A stretch of 59,389 bases of DNA, taken from NCBI GenBank assembly GCA_029572955.1, contig JAKPQE010000181.1, positions 1-59,389 of the forward strand, written 5' to 3'. Source of the stretch: Pseudomonadota bacterium (GTDB taxonomy: Bacteria; Pseudomonadota; Alphaproteobacteria; Rhizobiales; JAKPQE01). The position numbers were made by a program, and so were the translations under genes. The notes under the pieces were generated by a model that did not search any database, was not told the DNA's origin, and saw nothing but the letters and a program-made list of their open reading frames with translations. This document shows, one piece after another, positions 33,955-44,866 of this stretch (its first letter is position 1; the number at the start of each line of letters is the position of its first letter).

Positions 33955-35159
33955 TGTTCTGGGAAACGCTGAAACTCGCCCTGATGGCGATCCGCCGCAA
34001 TCCGACGCGCTCGATCCTCACCGTGCTCGGCGTCGTGATCGGCGTCGCCGCGGTCATCGCCATGGTGACCATCGGCAAGGGCACCACCGAGAAGGTGACG
34101 GCCGACATGTCGAAGCTCGGCACCAACCTGCTCTTCATGCGGCCGGGCCAGTTCGGGCCGGGCCGCTCCAGCGCCGAGGCCAAGGCCTTCTCCATCCGCG
34201 ACGTCGAGGCGCTGCGCAACCAGATCAGCGGCGTCGTCGCGGTGGCGCCGCAGGTCTCGAAGTCGGCGACGGTGGTCTACGGCACGGAAAGCCGGACCTC
34301 GACGGTGTTCGGCTCGGACAACAGCTTCTTCATCACCGGCGGCTGGACGATCGTCGACGGGCGCGAATTCCTCGAGGGCGAGCTGCGCTCGGGTCGGGCG
34401 GCCTGCGTCATCGGCCAGACGGTGAAGAAGGAGATCTTCGGCAATATCGAGCCGCTCGGACGCAGCATGCGCATCGCCAACGTCTCGTGCGAGGTCATCG
34501 GCGTCCTGGAGGCCAAGGGCCGTTCGAGCTTCGGCTCGGACCAGGACGATACGGTGATCATGCCGCTCCGAACCTTCCAGCGCCGCATCGCCGGCGACAC
34601 CGATATCGGCGTCGTCCATATCGGGGCGGCGGAGGGCGTCGATACCCAGAAGGTGCAGGCCGACGTGGAGCGGCTGATGCGCGAGCGGCGCGGCATCCGG
34701 CCGGGCAAGGAAGACGATTTCTCGGTCGGCGACATGAGCCAGCTCGTCGCCATGCAGACGGCGACGACCTCGGTGATGACCGGGCTGCTCGGCGCGGTCG
34801 CCGGCGTCAGCCTGCTCGTCGGCGGCATCGGCATCATGAACATCATGCTCGTCTCGGTGACCGAACGGACCCGCGAGATCGGCATCCGCCTCGCCATCGG
34901 CGCGCTCGAGAGCCAGGTGTTGACCCAGTTCCTCGTCGAGGCGGTGGTGATCTCGCTGTTCGGCGGGCTGACCGGCATCCTCATCGGGCTCGGCCTCGCG
35001 CTCGTCGCCGCGCAGTCGATGTCGATCCCCTTCGTCTTCGATCCGACGACGATCCTCATCGCCTTCGTCTTCTCGGCCCTCGTCGGCGTCGTCTTCGGGT
35101 TTTTCCCGGCACGGCGGGCGGCGCAGCTTGATCCGATCGAGGCGCTGCGGCACGAATAG
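33954..35159 (+). CDS. MacB-type ABC permease
   Basis: About 401 residues: an N-terminal helix (SILTVLGVVIGVAAVIAMVTIG), a periplasmic domain of about 230 residues, and three C-terminal helices with the FtsX signature (VSVTERTREIGIRLAIGALESQVLTQF ... LDPIEALRHE). Its start overlaps the ATPase stop. With the adaptor upstream this makes a full tripartite efflux unit for an unknown substrate. It is a different subfamily from the exporter at 14.8-17.9 kb: its permease is of MacB type, with ATP-binding and permease order reversed in transcription. Confidence 0.92.
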   Translation: MFWETLKLALMAIRRNPTRSILTVLGVVIGVAAVIAMVTIGKGTTEKVTADMSKLGTNLLFMRPGQFGPGRSSAEAKAFSIRDVEALRNQISGVVAVAPQVSKSATVVYGTESRTSTVFGSDNSFFITGGWTIVDGREFLEGELRSGRAACVIGQTVKKEIFGNIEPLGRSMRIANVSCEVIGVLEAKGRSSFGSDQDDTVIMPLRTFQRRIAGDTDIGVVHIGAAEGVDTQKVQADVERLMRERRGIRPGKEDDFSVGDMSQLVAMQTATTSVMTGLLGAVAGVSLLVGGIGIMNIMLVSVTERTREIGIRLAIGALESQVLTQFLVEAVVISLFGGLTGILIGLGLALVAAQSMSIPFVFDPTTILIAFVFSALVGVVFGFFPARRAAQLDPIEALRHE

Positions 35160-35207
35160 GGGCGCCGGCGGCCCGCCCGGCTTCACACGAAACCCGGGAG
35201 AGCCGCC

Positions 35208-35999
35208 ATGACCGCCCTCGACGCCCTGTCGCCCGATCTCTTCGAGGACCGCAAGGTGCTGGTCACCGGCGCCGGACGCGGCATCGGCCGGGCCGTCGCC
35301 GCGGCCTTCGCGACGCTCGGCGCGCATGTCCTCGCCCATCTCGGCACGACCGAGCGTGGCGGCGCCGCCGACGTCTTTCCCGAGCTTTCCGACGGCGCCC
35401 GCGGCCGCATTTCGATGATGACGGCCGATCTTGCGACGATCGCCGGGGCCGAGGCCGTGATCGCGGCGATCGTGGCCGAACTCGGCGGCCTCGACATCCT
35501 CGTCAACAATGCCGGCACGATGCACGGCCGGGTCATGGCGAGCGACATGACGGCGGAGCACTACGCCAGGGTCGTCGATCTCAACGCGCGCTCGGTCGCG
35601 CTCATCACCTCCGGCGCGATCCAGCATCTGGCGCGTTCCGACGCCGCCGCGATCGTCAACACCTCGTCGATCTCGGCGACGACGGGCGGCAGCCCGGGCT
35701 CCTCGCTCTACAGCGCCGCCAAGGCCTTCGTTTCCACCTATACCCGCTCGATGGCGCGCGAACTCGCGCCGCTCGGCATCCGCGTCAACGCCGTCTCGCC
35801 GGGCACCATCATGACCGATTTCCACCGGCGCTACTCGACGCCGGAGAAGCTCGAGGGGGCGGTGAAGACGATCCCGCTCGGCCGTCTCGGGGCGCCCGAG
35901 GATTGCGTCGGACCAACCCTGTTCCTCGCCTGCGGCGCGCTCTCGGGCTACGTCACGGGCCAGGTGCTCGAGATCAATGGCGGGCAATTGATGGGCTGA
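35208..35999 (+). CDS. Short-chain dehydrogenase/reductase
   Basis: About 263 residues, a classical SDR: cofactor loop VTGAGRGIG, structural LVNNAG, catalytic Ser near residue 154, Tyr168 and Lys172 (YSAAK), and the C-terminal ING motif in VLEINGGQLMG. Substrate is unknown; FabG-like reductases and sugar or secondary-alcohol dehydrogenases share this pattern. The gene starts 49 bp after the exporter permease and may be read with it. Confidence 0.9.
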   Translation: MTALDALSPDLFEDRKVLVTGAGRGIGRAVAAAFATLGAHVLAHLGTTERGGAADVFPELSDGARGRISMMTADLATIAGAEAVIAAIVAELGGLDILVNNAGTMHGRVMASDMTAEHYARVVDLNARSVALITSGAIQHLARSDAAAIVNTSSISATTGGSPGSSLYSAAKAFVSTYTRSMARELAPLGIRVNAVSPGTIMTDFHRRYSTPEKLEGAVKTIPLGRLGAPEDCVGPTLFLACGALSGYVTGQVLEINGGQLMG

Positions 36000-37407
<1,408 letters not shown>

Positions 37408-37456
37408 GCTCCAACGCGCCGTCCGCTCCGCGAGCGGACGCCGAGACGACATGACG

Positions 37457-37488
37457 ACCGGCCCGGGAGCGATCCCGGGCCGGTTTTT
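37457..37488 (+). terminator. Rho-independent terminator of dctP
   Basis: A 12-bp perfect stem, ACCGGCCCGGGA paired with TCCCGGGCCGGT (37457-37468 and 37473-37484), closes a GCGA loop and is followed by four more Ts to 37488. Confidence 0.93.
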
Positions 37489-37650
37489 CGTGGCGCCGCC
37501 GGCGTCGGTGGCGGTGACGCGACTGGCGCGAGGCGTCCCGGACTTGCCCGGCGCAATCGCGGGGCGACCACCGCGCACCGGCAGAAGCCCGGCATTCCGC
37601 CGCGCGCATCGCGGTCCGCCATCCCGGACGATTGGCGTGCGGGCACAAGA

Positions 37651-37678
37651 AAACGGCCCCGAAAAACCGGGGCCGTTT
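37651..37678 (-). terminator. Terminator after dctM, minus strand
   Basis: AAACGGCCCCG and CGGGGCCGTTT form an 11-bp stem around a 6-base loop. It lies 17 bp past the dctM stop on the minus strand and continues into a T-rich stretch (TTTTCTTG). The T-rich loop and end make it usable mainly on that strand. Confidence 0.85.
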
Positions 37679-37694
37679 CGATGTCGTGTCGGCT

Positions 37695-39578
37695 CTACTG
37701 CTGCGGCGCCGGGGCCGGGCCGCCGAGGCCGGGCGGCGGGGCGGTGAGACCGGGGATCGCCGGGGCGGCGGGTGCCGCGGGCGCAGCCGGGGCAAGGCCC
37801 GGAGGCGGCGCGGTGAGGCCCGGAATGCCCTGCGGCGCGGCCGGTGCCGGCGCGGGTGCGCCACCGCCGAGGCCCGGGGGCGGACCGCCGAGACCGGGCG
37901 GGGGACCGCCGAGGCCCGGGGGCGGGCCGCCGAAGTTCGGACCGCCGAAGTTCGGACCGGCGGGGGCGCCGCCGAGGCCCGGAATGCCACCGACCGGCGG
38001 AACGACGATGTTGATCGTCGAGGGATCGATCTTCGGTCCGCTGCCCTTGTAGTGCATGACCATCTGCGGGAAGCCGAGGGCAAGGCAGACCATGATGATC
38101 TGGATGAAGACGAACGGCACGGCGCCCCAGTAGATCTGGCCGGTCGTCACCGGTGCCAGTGTCTGCCCGGTTATCTTGTCGACATAGGGCATCCGTGGCG
38201 CCACCGATCTCAAGTAGAAGAGGGCGAAGCCGAACGGCGGATGCATGAAGCTCGTCTGCATGTTGATGCCGAGCAGCACGCCGAACCAGATCAGGTCGAT
38301 GCCGAGCTTCTCGGCGGCCGGCGCCAGCAGCGGCACGATGATGAAGGCGAGTTCGAAGAAGTCGAGGAAGAAGGCGAGGATGAAGACCAGCAGGTTGACG
38401 ACGATCAGGAAGCCGAGCTGACCGCCGGGCAGGCTGGTCAGGAGATGCTCGACCCACTTGTGGCCGTCGACGCCGTAGAAGGTCAGCGAGAAGACGCGGG
38501 CGCCGATCAGGATGAACAGCACGAAGGACGACAGCTTGGTCGTCGCGTCGAGCGCCTGCTTGGTGATCTCGAAGTTGAGCTTGCGTTTGGAGGCGGCGAG
38601 CGCCAGCGCGCCGACCGCGCCCATGGCGCCGCCCTCGGTCGGCGTCGCGACGCCGAGGAAGATGGTGCCGAGCACGAGGAAGATCAGGGCCATCGGCGGG
38701 ATCAGCACGATGACGACCTGCTGGGCGAGCCTGGAGAGCAGCTTGAGGCCGAGCGCCTTGTTGGCGACGGCGACCACGTAGGCGAAGAGCACGGCGATGG
38801 CGGCGGCCCAGATCTCGGCGCCGTGGGTGTTGCCGAGCCACCAGTCGGCAAGGAAGCCGACGGCGACGGCGGCCGCGAGCGTCACCAGCAGCGAGGTGAC
38901 GCCCGAGCCGAGCGTGCGGACCTCCTTCGGCAGGGCGGGGGCCCAGTTCGGCTTCAGGAACGCGGCGAGCGCGACATAGCCGAGATAGATGCTGGTCAGG
39001 ATGAGGCCCGGAACGAGGGCGCCTTTGTACATGTCGCCGACCGAACGGCCGAGCTGGTCGGCCATGACGATCAGCACGAGGCTCGGCGGGATGATCTGGG
39101 CAAGGGTGCCAGAGGCCGCGATGACGCCGGTCGCCATGCTCCGGTCGTAGCCGTAGCGCAGCATGATCGGCAGCGAGATGAGGCCCATGGCGATGACCGA
39201 GGCGGCGACGACGCCGGTGGTGGCGGCCAGCAGCGCGCCGACCACGACCACGGCGAAGGCGAGACCGCCGCGCACCGGGCCGAAGAGCTGGCCGATCGTG
39301 TCGAGCAGATCTTCGGCCATGCCCGATCGTTCGAGGATCAGGCCCATGAAGGTGAAGAAGGGAATGGCGAGCAGCGTATCGTTGCCCATGATGCCGAACA
39401 GGCGGTCCGGCAAGGCCTGGAACAGCGTCGGCTGGAACAGGCCGATCTCGATGCCGATGATGCCCCAGGTGAGACCGACGAAGGCGAGGGCGAAGGCTAC
39501 CGGGTAGCCGAGCAGGAGCACGATCACCAGCGAGGCGAACATGATCGGCGCCATGTAGGTGGTCAGGAACTCAATCAT
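37695..39578 (-). CDS. dctM: TRAP transporter large permease with Pro/Gly-rich tail
   Basis: About 627 residues, longer than the roughly 430-520 usual for DctM. The membrane part has a dozen helices and the DctM motifs (GNDTLLAIPFFTFMG, TLAQIIPPSLVLIVMADQ, LGVATPTEGGAMGAVGALA). It also has the extra central helices of the TakM type. The last roughly 100 residues are a low-complexity tail of Pro/Gly/Ala (units GGPPPGLGG repeated three times, then IPGLTAPPPGL twice) that no TRAP transporter needs. The ATG at 39578 is used; it overlaps the end of dctQ by 8 bp. It imports the dctP ligand with Na+ or H+. Confidence 0.92.
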   Translation of the reverse strand: MIEFLTTYMAPIMFASLVIVLLLGYPVAFALAFVGLTWGIIGIEIGLFQPTLFQALPDRLFGIMGNDTLLAIPFFTFMGLILERSGMAEDLLDTIGQLFGPVRGGLAFAVVVVGALLAATTGVVAASVIAMGLISLPIMLRYGYDRSMATGVIAASGTLAQIIPPSLVLIVMADQLGRSVGDMYKGALVPGLILTSIYLGYVALAAFLKPNWAPALPKEVRTLGSGVTSLLVTLAAAVAVGFLADWWLGNTHGAEIWAAAIAVLFAYVVAVANKALGLKLLSRLAQQVVIVLIPPMALIFLVLGTIFLGVATPTEGGAMGAVGALALAASKRKLNFEITKQALDATTKLSSFVLFILIGARVFSLTFYGVDGHKWVEHLLTSLPGGQLGFLIVVNLLVFILAFFLDFFELAFIIVPLLAPAAEKLGIDLIWFGVLLGINMQTSFMHPPFGFALFYLRSVAPRMPYVDKITGQTLAPVTTGQIYWGAVPFVFIQIIMVCLALGFPQMVMHYKGSGPKIDPSTINIVVPPVGGIPGLGGAPAGPNFGGPNFGGPPPGLGGPPPGLGGPPPGLGGGAPAPAPAAPQGIPGLTAPPPGLAPAAPAAPAAPAIPGLTAPPPGLGGPAPAPQQ

Positions 39579-40152
39579 GGCTGGCCTCCGCGGTCTTGTC
39601 CTCGTCGGAGCCGGAAGCATGTCCGTGATGCTGCGGCGTCGTGTCTTCGATGACGCCGGCGACGATGGCGATGCGCTTGACGAGCTCGGAGAACGCCTGC
39701 GCCGTCAGCAGCAAGAAAGCCAGGGGGATGAGGATCTTGGCCGGCCACAGGATCAGTCCGCCGGCATTGCTCGACATTTCCTGGGTGTTCCAGGAAAGGA
39801 GCGCATAGGGCGAGGACTCGACCACCATCAGCAGCACGAAGGGCAGGAGCATGAAGACGTGACCGAAGATGTCGATCCAGTCGCGGGCGCGCTTCGACAG
39901 GCGTCCGGAGACGATGTCGATGCGGATGTGCTCGTTGCGCTGCAGGGTGTAGGCCGACGACAGCATGAAGACCGCGGCGAACAGGTACCACTGCAGTTCG
40001 AGCCAGGCATTGGAGCTGACGTCGAAGGTCTTTCGGATGATGGCGTTGCCGGCGCTGACCAATACGGCGATCAACACGAGCCACGAGACGAACTTGCCGA
40101 TGGACGCGTTGATCGCGTCGATCAGCCCGCTCAAGCGAAGCAAGGCCTTCAC
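39571..40152 (-). CDS. dctQ: TRAP transporter small permease
   Basis: About 193 residues with four membrane helices typical of DctQ (LIAVLVSAGNAIIRKTF, WYLFAAVFMLSSAYTLQRNEHIRID, FMLLPFVLLMVVESS). The charged His/Asp-rich C-terminus (HHGHASGSDEDKTAEASHD) is short and unremarkable. The GTG at 40152 follows AGGGAGAACCCGA. It pairs with dctM in one unit opposite dctP, an arrangement that places the binding protein on the other strand. Confidence 0.9.
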   Translation of the reverse strand: MKALLRLSGLIDAINASIGKFVSWLVLIAVLVSAGNAIIRKTFDVSSNAWLELQWYLFAAVFMLSSAYTLQRNEHIRIDIVSGRLSKRARDWIDIFGHVFMLLPFVLLMVVESSPYALLSWNTQEMSSNAGGLILWPAKILIPLAFLLLTAQAFSELVKRIAIVAGVIEDTTPQHHGHASGSDEDKTAEASHD

Positions 40153-40360
40153 TCGGGTTCTCCCTGGACTGGAACTGTGGGGGCAGGCGCGGATTGCCGC
40201 CCCTTCTTCTTGGTTACGAGCCCTGACGGGGTGAACCGGCAGGGCGGGCGGAGCATAGCACAAAGGTTTTCGAGAGGGAGTCGCGAATGGTGAAAAATCC
40301 AAGTCGCGGCAAGGCCTAAGGTCGGCGCGAACGCGGCGTTCGCGGGCCCCGGCGGAACCC

Positions 40361-41194
40361 TCACCGGTCCTCTCCGCGGCGTTGCATGCGGCTCGAACTC
40401 GCGCGCAGGAGTTCGAGCGACACGAGGAGAAGAACGGCCAGGAGAACGAGGATCGCGGCGACCGCGGCGATGGTCGGATTGAAGCTGTCGCGCAGCCCCG
40501 AGAACATTTCGCGCGGAATGGTGCGCTGGTGCGGCGCGCCGAGGAGGAGCACGGTCACCACCTCGTCGAAGGAGGTGGCGAAGGCGAAGATCGCGCCCGA
40601 GGCGACGCCGGGGGCGACGAGCGGCAGCATCACACGGCGGAACACGGTGACCGGCGGCGCCCCGAGGCTCGCCGCGGCGCGCGAGAGGTTGCGGTCGAAG
40701 GAGGCGAGCGAGGCCGAGACCGTGACGACGACGAAGGGCGCGCCGAGGGCGGCATGGGCGACGATGAGGCCGGTATAGGTCTGGGTCAGGCCGAACGGGG
40801 CGAAGAAGAAGTAGAGGCCGACGGCGACGATGACGATCGGCACGACGAGCGGCGACAGGAGCAGCGCCGAGACGGCGGCCTTGCCGCGGAAGTCGGCGGT
40901 GGCAAGGCCGATCGCGGCGAGCGTGCCGAGCACGGTGGCGACGATCGTCGCCGGGATGCCGATGAGGAACGAGTTCATCACGGCGAGCCGCCACTTGTCG
41001 CTCGAGAACACGGTCTCGTACCAGCGCCAGGTGAAGCCGCGGAACGGATAGGTGAGGAACTCCGAATCGTTCACCGAGAGCGGCAGGATCGCGAGGATCG
41101 GGGCGATCAGGAAGAACAGCACGGAGAGCGCCGAGACGACGAGGACGACGCGGGCGATGCGCTCGGTGAGGGTCGCGGGATGGGCGCTCTTCAT
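40361..41194 (-). CDS. ABC transporter permease, PotC-like
   Basis: About 277 residues with six membrane helices and the EAA-type loop (SLGAPPVTVFRRVMLPLVAPG), as in the PotC/PotI spermidine/putrescine permeases. It is the last gene of an ABC import operon whose binding protein and ATPase resemble polyamine/GABA systems. It starts 4 bp after the stop of the PotB-like permease. Confidence 0.92.
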   Translation of the reverse strand: MKSAHPATLTERIARVVLVVSALSVLFFLIAPILAILPLSVNDSEFLTYPFRGFTWRWYETVFSSDKWRLAVMNSFLIGIPATIVATVLGTLAAIGLATADFRGKAAVSALLLSPLVVPIVIVAVGLYFFFAPFGLTQTYTGLIVAHAALGAPFVVVTVSASLASFDRNLSRAAASLGAPPVTVFRRVMLPLVAPGVASGAIFAFATSFDEVVTVLLLGAPHQRTIPREMFSGLRDSFNPTIAAVAAILVLLAVLLLVSLELLRASSSRMQRRGEDR

Positions 41195-41198
41195 CGTC

Positions 41199-42440
41199 TC
41201 ACCCGAGCTTGACGCGGCCCATGCCGACGATGCGCGCATAGACGACATAGAGCAGCATGGTGGCCGAGAGCAGGATCACGCCGAGCGCCGCGGCAAGGCC
41301 CCAATTGGCGCTCGAGGTGGTGAAGAAGGCGATGAAGTAGGCGAGCATCTGGTCGTCGGCGCCGCCGACGAGGGCCGGCGTCACGTAGTAGCCGAGCGCC
41401 ATGATGAAGACGAGGAGGGCGCCGGCGGCGACGCCGGGCACGGTCTGGGGCAGGTAGACGCGCACGAAGGCGACGGCCGGATGGGCGCCGAGCGAGATCG
41501 CGGCGCGCAGATAGGTCGGCGGGATCGACTTCATCGTGGCGATCATCGGCATGATGACGAAGGGCAGCAGCACATGGGTCATCGCGACGACGACGCCGGT
41601 GCGGTTGAAGATGAGGCGGATCGGCTCGGACGTGACGTGCAGGGCCTGGAGGATGTCGTTGACGATGCCCTGGTCCTGGAGCAGCACGATCCAGGCGGCC
41701 GAGCGCACGAGGAGCGAGGTCCAGAACGGCAAGAGCACCAGGATGAGGAGCAAATTGGCGACACGCTCGGGCGCGTTCGAGACGAGATAGGCGACGGGGA
41801 AGCCGAGCAGCACGCAGAGCACCGTCACCGTGAAGGAGACGAGGAAGGTGCGGCCGAGGACCTGGAGATAGAGCGAGCGCTCCGGCGGCCGCGAGACGAT
41901 GTCGTCGTTCGCGTCGCGCATCAGGTCGGTGGCGGTCAGCAGGTAGAAGTCGGTGAGCGGGCCGGCGGCGTCGGCGAGCGCGATCCAGGTCATGCGCTCG
42001 CCCCAGGCCGGATTTTCGGCGAGGAGCGTCGCGCGCCAGCTCGCCGGCTCGCCCTCGAGCTGCTTCAGGGCGCGGCCGGTGCCGAGCACGAGGCTGCGGC
42101 CGTTGTCGAGGGCGTAGTTGAGGCGCCGCGCCGGGGTGGCGATGGTGCGCTCGCCGGCCGAGGTGCGGATGTCGCGCCCGAGCGCCGCGAACAACGCTTC
42201 GCCCGGCTCGGACTTGCGATCCCAGGCGGCAGCCGCGGCGGCGGCGTTCGGCCAGACCTCGGCGACCTCGGTATCGATCACCGAGCGGCGCAGCATGTCG
42301 CCGATCGGCAGCACGAAGGAGACGAGCAGGAAGAGGAACAGCGGCGCGACGAGCATCATCGCCGTCAGACGGCGGCGGCGCTCGGCGCGTTTCAGATCGC
42401 GCGCGAGGTCACCGTCGGGGAGCGTCGTGAGGTCGGCCAT
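41199..42440 (-). CDS. ABC transporter permease, PotB-like, with large insert
   Basis: About 413 residues. The six-helix PotB-type core with EAA loop (SLGAHPAVAFVRVYLPQTVPG) is present, but about 130 extra residues lie between the first helix (LVAPLFLFLLVSFVLPIG) and the second, in a likely periplasmic position. The usual PotB has about 280-310 residues. Similar long forms occur in alphaproteobacterial polyamine-type operons. The start at 42440 is 64 bp after the binding-protein gene. Confidence 0.9.
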   Translation of the reverse strand: MADLTTLPDGDLARDLKRAERRRRLTAMMLVAPLFLFLLVSFVLPIGDMLRRSVIDTEVAEVWPNAAAAAAAWDRKSEPGEALFAALGRDIRTSAGERTIATPARRLNYALDNGRSLVLGTGRALKQLEGEPASWRATLLAENPAWGERMTWIALADAAGPLTDFYLLTATDLMRDANDDIVSRPPERSLYLQVLGRTFLVSFTVTVLCVLLGFPVAYLVSNAPERVANLLLILVLLPFWTSLLVRSAAWIVLLQDQGIVNDILQALHVTSEPIRLIFNRTGVVVAMTHVLLPFVIMPMIATMKSIPPTYLRAAISLGAHPAVAFVRVYLPQTVPGVAAGALLVFIMALGYYVTPALVGGADDQMLAYFIAFFTTSSANWGLAAALGVILLSATMLLYVVYARIVGMGRVKLG

Positions 42441-42504
42441 CGTCTCTTCGAACAAGGAGGCGGCCGGCGCGTCGGGGGGGAAGCGCCGGCCGCGGAAGCA
42501 GCGG

Positions 42505-43554
42505 TCAGTTGGCCGCTGCCCAGGTGTTGAAGCGCTCGGTCAGCTTGTCGATGTTCTCGATCCAGAAGCTGTCCGAGATCTGCACGGCGTTCGCCATGTT
42601 CTCGGGGGCCGTCGGCAGGTCGGGCAGGCGGGCCGGATCGATCAGCGCGGTCGCGCCCTTGTTGGTGACGCCGTAGGCGATCGCGTCGGGAAGCTTGGCC
42701 TGGTTCTCGGCCTTGCCGGCGAAATCGAGGAAGGCATAGGCCTGATCGAGGTTCGGCGTGGTCTTCAGGATCACCCAGCTGTCGAGGGTGAACAGCGAGC
42801 CGTTCCACTGGATGCCGAAATTGCGCTTGTCGGTGCGGTTGGCGGCATCGATGCGGCCGTTATAGACCGAGGTCAGCACCACTTCGCCCGAGGCGAGGAA
42901 CTGCGGCGGCTGGGCGCCGGACTTCCACCAGACGAGGTCCTTCTTGATGGTGTCGAGCTTCTTGAAGGCACGGTCGACGCCGGCGTCGGTCGCCAGTTCC
43001 TTGTAGACGTCGGCCGGGGCGACGCCGTCGGCGATGAGGGCGATCTCGAGATTGGTCTTGGGTCCCTGGCGCAGGGCGCGCTTGCCCGGATATTTCGCCG
43101 TGTCGAAGAAGTCGGCCCAGCCGGCCGGCGCGTCCTTGATCTTGTCCTTGTCGTAGCCGAGGACGAAGTTGTAGACGATCGAGCCGACGCCGCAGTCGCT
43201 GACGGCGGCCGGGAGATAGGCGTCCTTGCCGCCGATCTTGTCCCAGTCGAGCTCGACATACATGCCCTCTTCGCAGCCGATCTGCAGCTCCTCGCTCTCG
43301 ACCTGGACGACGTCCCAGCCGGAATCCGTGCCGCCCTGCACCTTGGAGCGCAGCACGCCGACGCCGCCGTCCCAGCTCTCGTCGATCATGTTGGCGCCGG
43401 TCGCCTTGAAGGGCTCGAAATAGACGGCCTTCTGGGCGTCCTGATAGGCGCCGCCCCAGGAGACGACGGTGAGCGGACGTTCGGCGAGCACCGCGCCGGC
43501 GAACAGCCCGGCACCGGCCAGGACGCTCGCGGCAAACAGCATCTTCCTTTTCAT
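42505..43554 (-). CDS. Periplasmic spermidine/putrescine-type binding protein
   Basis: About 349 residues with a signal peptide (cleaved near AVLAE) and PotD/PotF-fold features: LTVVSWGGAYQDAQKAVYFE at the start, WDVVQVESEEL, and VVLTSVYNGRIDAANR. Such proteins bind putrescine, spermidine or related cationic amines, sometimes GABA-like compounds. The neighbouring aminotransferase, XRE-cupin regulator and glutaryl-CoA genes suggest an amine or omega-amino acid ligand. Confidence 0.9.
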   Translation of the reverse strand: MKRKMLFAASVLAGAGLFAGAVLAERPLTVVSWGGAYQDAQKAVYFEPFKATGANMIDESWDGGVGVLRSKVQGGTDSGWDVVQVESEELQIGCEEGMYVELDWDKIGGKDAYLPAAVSDCGVGSIVYNFVLGYDKDKIKDAPAGWADFFDTAKYPGKRALRQGPKTNLEIALIADGVAPADVYKELATDAGVDRAFKKLDTIKKDLVWWKSGAQPPQFLASGEVVLTSVYNGRIDAANRTDKRNFGIQWNGSLFTLDSWVILKTTPNLDQAYAFLDFAGKAENQAKLPDAIAYGVTNKGATALIDPARLPDLPTAPENMANAVQISDSFWIENIDKLTERFNTWAAAN

Positions 43555-43618
43555 GTCATCTTCCTCCTTGTTCGGCGGGCAGGCTCGGCCGCGCCGCGTT
43601 TCCGTGAGGCGTGCCGGC

Positions 43619-44743
43619 TCAGCCGTCGAGGGGCAGGGCACGTCCGTCGTTGGGGCGCCAGCCGAGCGGCACGGTCGCCCCGGGTCTCAGATGCTCGGCG
43701 CCGACCACCGGCGCCTTGACGACGAAGTCGTCGCGGCCGAGGGCGGCGATGCGCAGGCGCAGATGGTCGCCGTGATAGATCACTTCCGAAATGGTGCCCT
43801 CGTGACGGTTGCGGGCGCTGCCGGCCGCCTCGCCGACGGCGATCCGCTCGGGCCGCAGCGAGACGAGGGCGTCGGCGCCGGTCTCGAGGCCCGGCCCGGC
43901 CTCGGCGACGACACGCGCGCCATCGGCGAGGACCACCTCGGCGAGGCCCTCCGAGATCATCGCGACCTTGCCCTCGATGCGGTTGTTCTCGCCGATGAAC
44001 TGGGCGACGAAGGCGGTGTCGGGGTGCTCGTAGATGGTGCGCGGCGCGTCGATCTGCTGGATGCGGCCGTCATTGAAGACGGCGACGCGGTCCGACATCG
44101 TCAGCGCCTCGCCCTGGTCGTGGGTGACGTAGACGACGGTGACGCCGAGCCGCTCGTGGATGTGCTTGATCTCGTACTGCATGTGCTCGCGCAGCTGCTT
44201 GTCGAGGGCGCCGAGCGGCTCGTCCATCAGCACCAGCTTGGGCTCGAAGACGAGGGCGCGGGCGAGCGCGACGCGCTGCTGCTGGCCGCCGGAGAGCTGG
44301 ATCGGGCGGCGCTCGCCGTAGCCGGTAAGGCGCACCATGTCGAGGGCGCGGGCGACGGCGGCCTCGGTCTCGGCCCGGCCGACGCGGCGCACCTCGAGCG
44401 GGAAGGCGAGGTTTTCGGCGACCGTCATGTGCGGGAAGAGGGCGTAGTTCTGAAACACCATGCCGAGGCCGCGGCGATGCGGCGGCGTGCGGGTGATGTC
44501 GGCGCCTTCGAGCAGGATGCTGCCGCGGGTCGGCGCCTCGAAGCCGGCGAGCATCATCAGCGTCGTCGTCTTGCCGGAGCCGGAGGGGCCGAGCAGGGTC
44601 AGGAATTCGCCGCGCAGAATGTCGAGGTCGAGGCCCTGCACGACGAGCAGGCGTCCGTCGTAGCTCTTGTCGACCTTGTCGAAGCGGACGATGCACTCCG
44701 GCCCGCCGCTGCTTACTGGACTATCCGTCGGGGCTTCCCTCAT
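43619..44743 (-). CDS. ABC import ATPase, PotA-like
   Basis: About 374 residues: the N-terminal ATPase half with Walker A GPSGSGKT, signature [15 protein letters not shown] and Walker [15 protein letters not shown]; the C-terminal 130 residues are the TOBE regulatory barrel ([13 protein letters not shown] ... [16 protein letters not shown]) of PotA/MalK-type ATPases. First gene of the operon and preceded by a probable operator at 44814. It energises the two permeases downstream. Confidence 0.93.
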   Translation of the reverse strand: MREAPTDSPVSSGGPECIVRFDKVDKSYDGRLLVVQGLDLDILRGEFLTLLGPSGSGKTTTLMMLAGFEAPTRGSILLEGADITRTPPHRRGLGMVFQNYALFPHMTVAENLAFPLEVRRVGRAETEAAVARALDMVRLTGYGERRPIQLSGGQQQRVALARALVFEPKLVLMDEPLGALDKQLREHMQYEIKHIHERLGVTVVYVTHDQGEALTMSDRVAVFNDGRIQQIDAPRTIYEHPDTAFVAQFIGENNRIEGKVAMISEGLAEVVLADGARVVAEAGPGLETGADALVSLRPERIAVGEAAGSARNRHEGTISEVIYHGDHLRLRIAALGRDDFVVKAPVVGAEHLRPGATVPLGWRPNDGRALPLDG

Positions 44744-44810
44744 CCGGCCCTCTTCTCGTCGTTGACGCCTTCGGCGCTCGTCAGATTGCCCCGGTTTGGC
44801 GCTGCGGAAA

Positions 44811-44828
44811 AGGCAAAATATTGAGCGT
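44811..44828. promoter_or_regulatory. Probable repressor site before the ABC import operon
   Basis: The 13-mer CAAAATATTGAGC at 44814-44826 is identical to the core of the palindrome at 45522-45539. One arm is degenerate here. It lies about 70 bp upstream of the PotA-like start codon, so the XRE-cupin protein encoded between the two sites may control both. Confidence 0.55.
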
Positions 44829-44866
44829 CTGCATATTAGAATTCTGCGAAATTGGCCGGGCGGGGA

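Noticed and set aside
37681-38052. Pro/Gly-rich frame on the plus strand opposite the dctM tail
   Set aside because: The complementary strand of a GGPPPGLGG repeat also encodes Pro/Gly; no start site or signal supports a gene.
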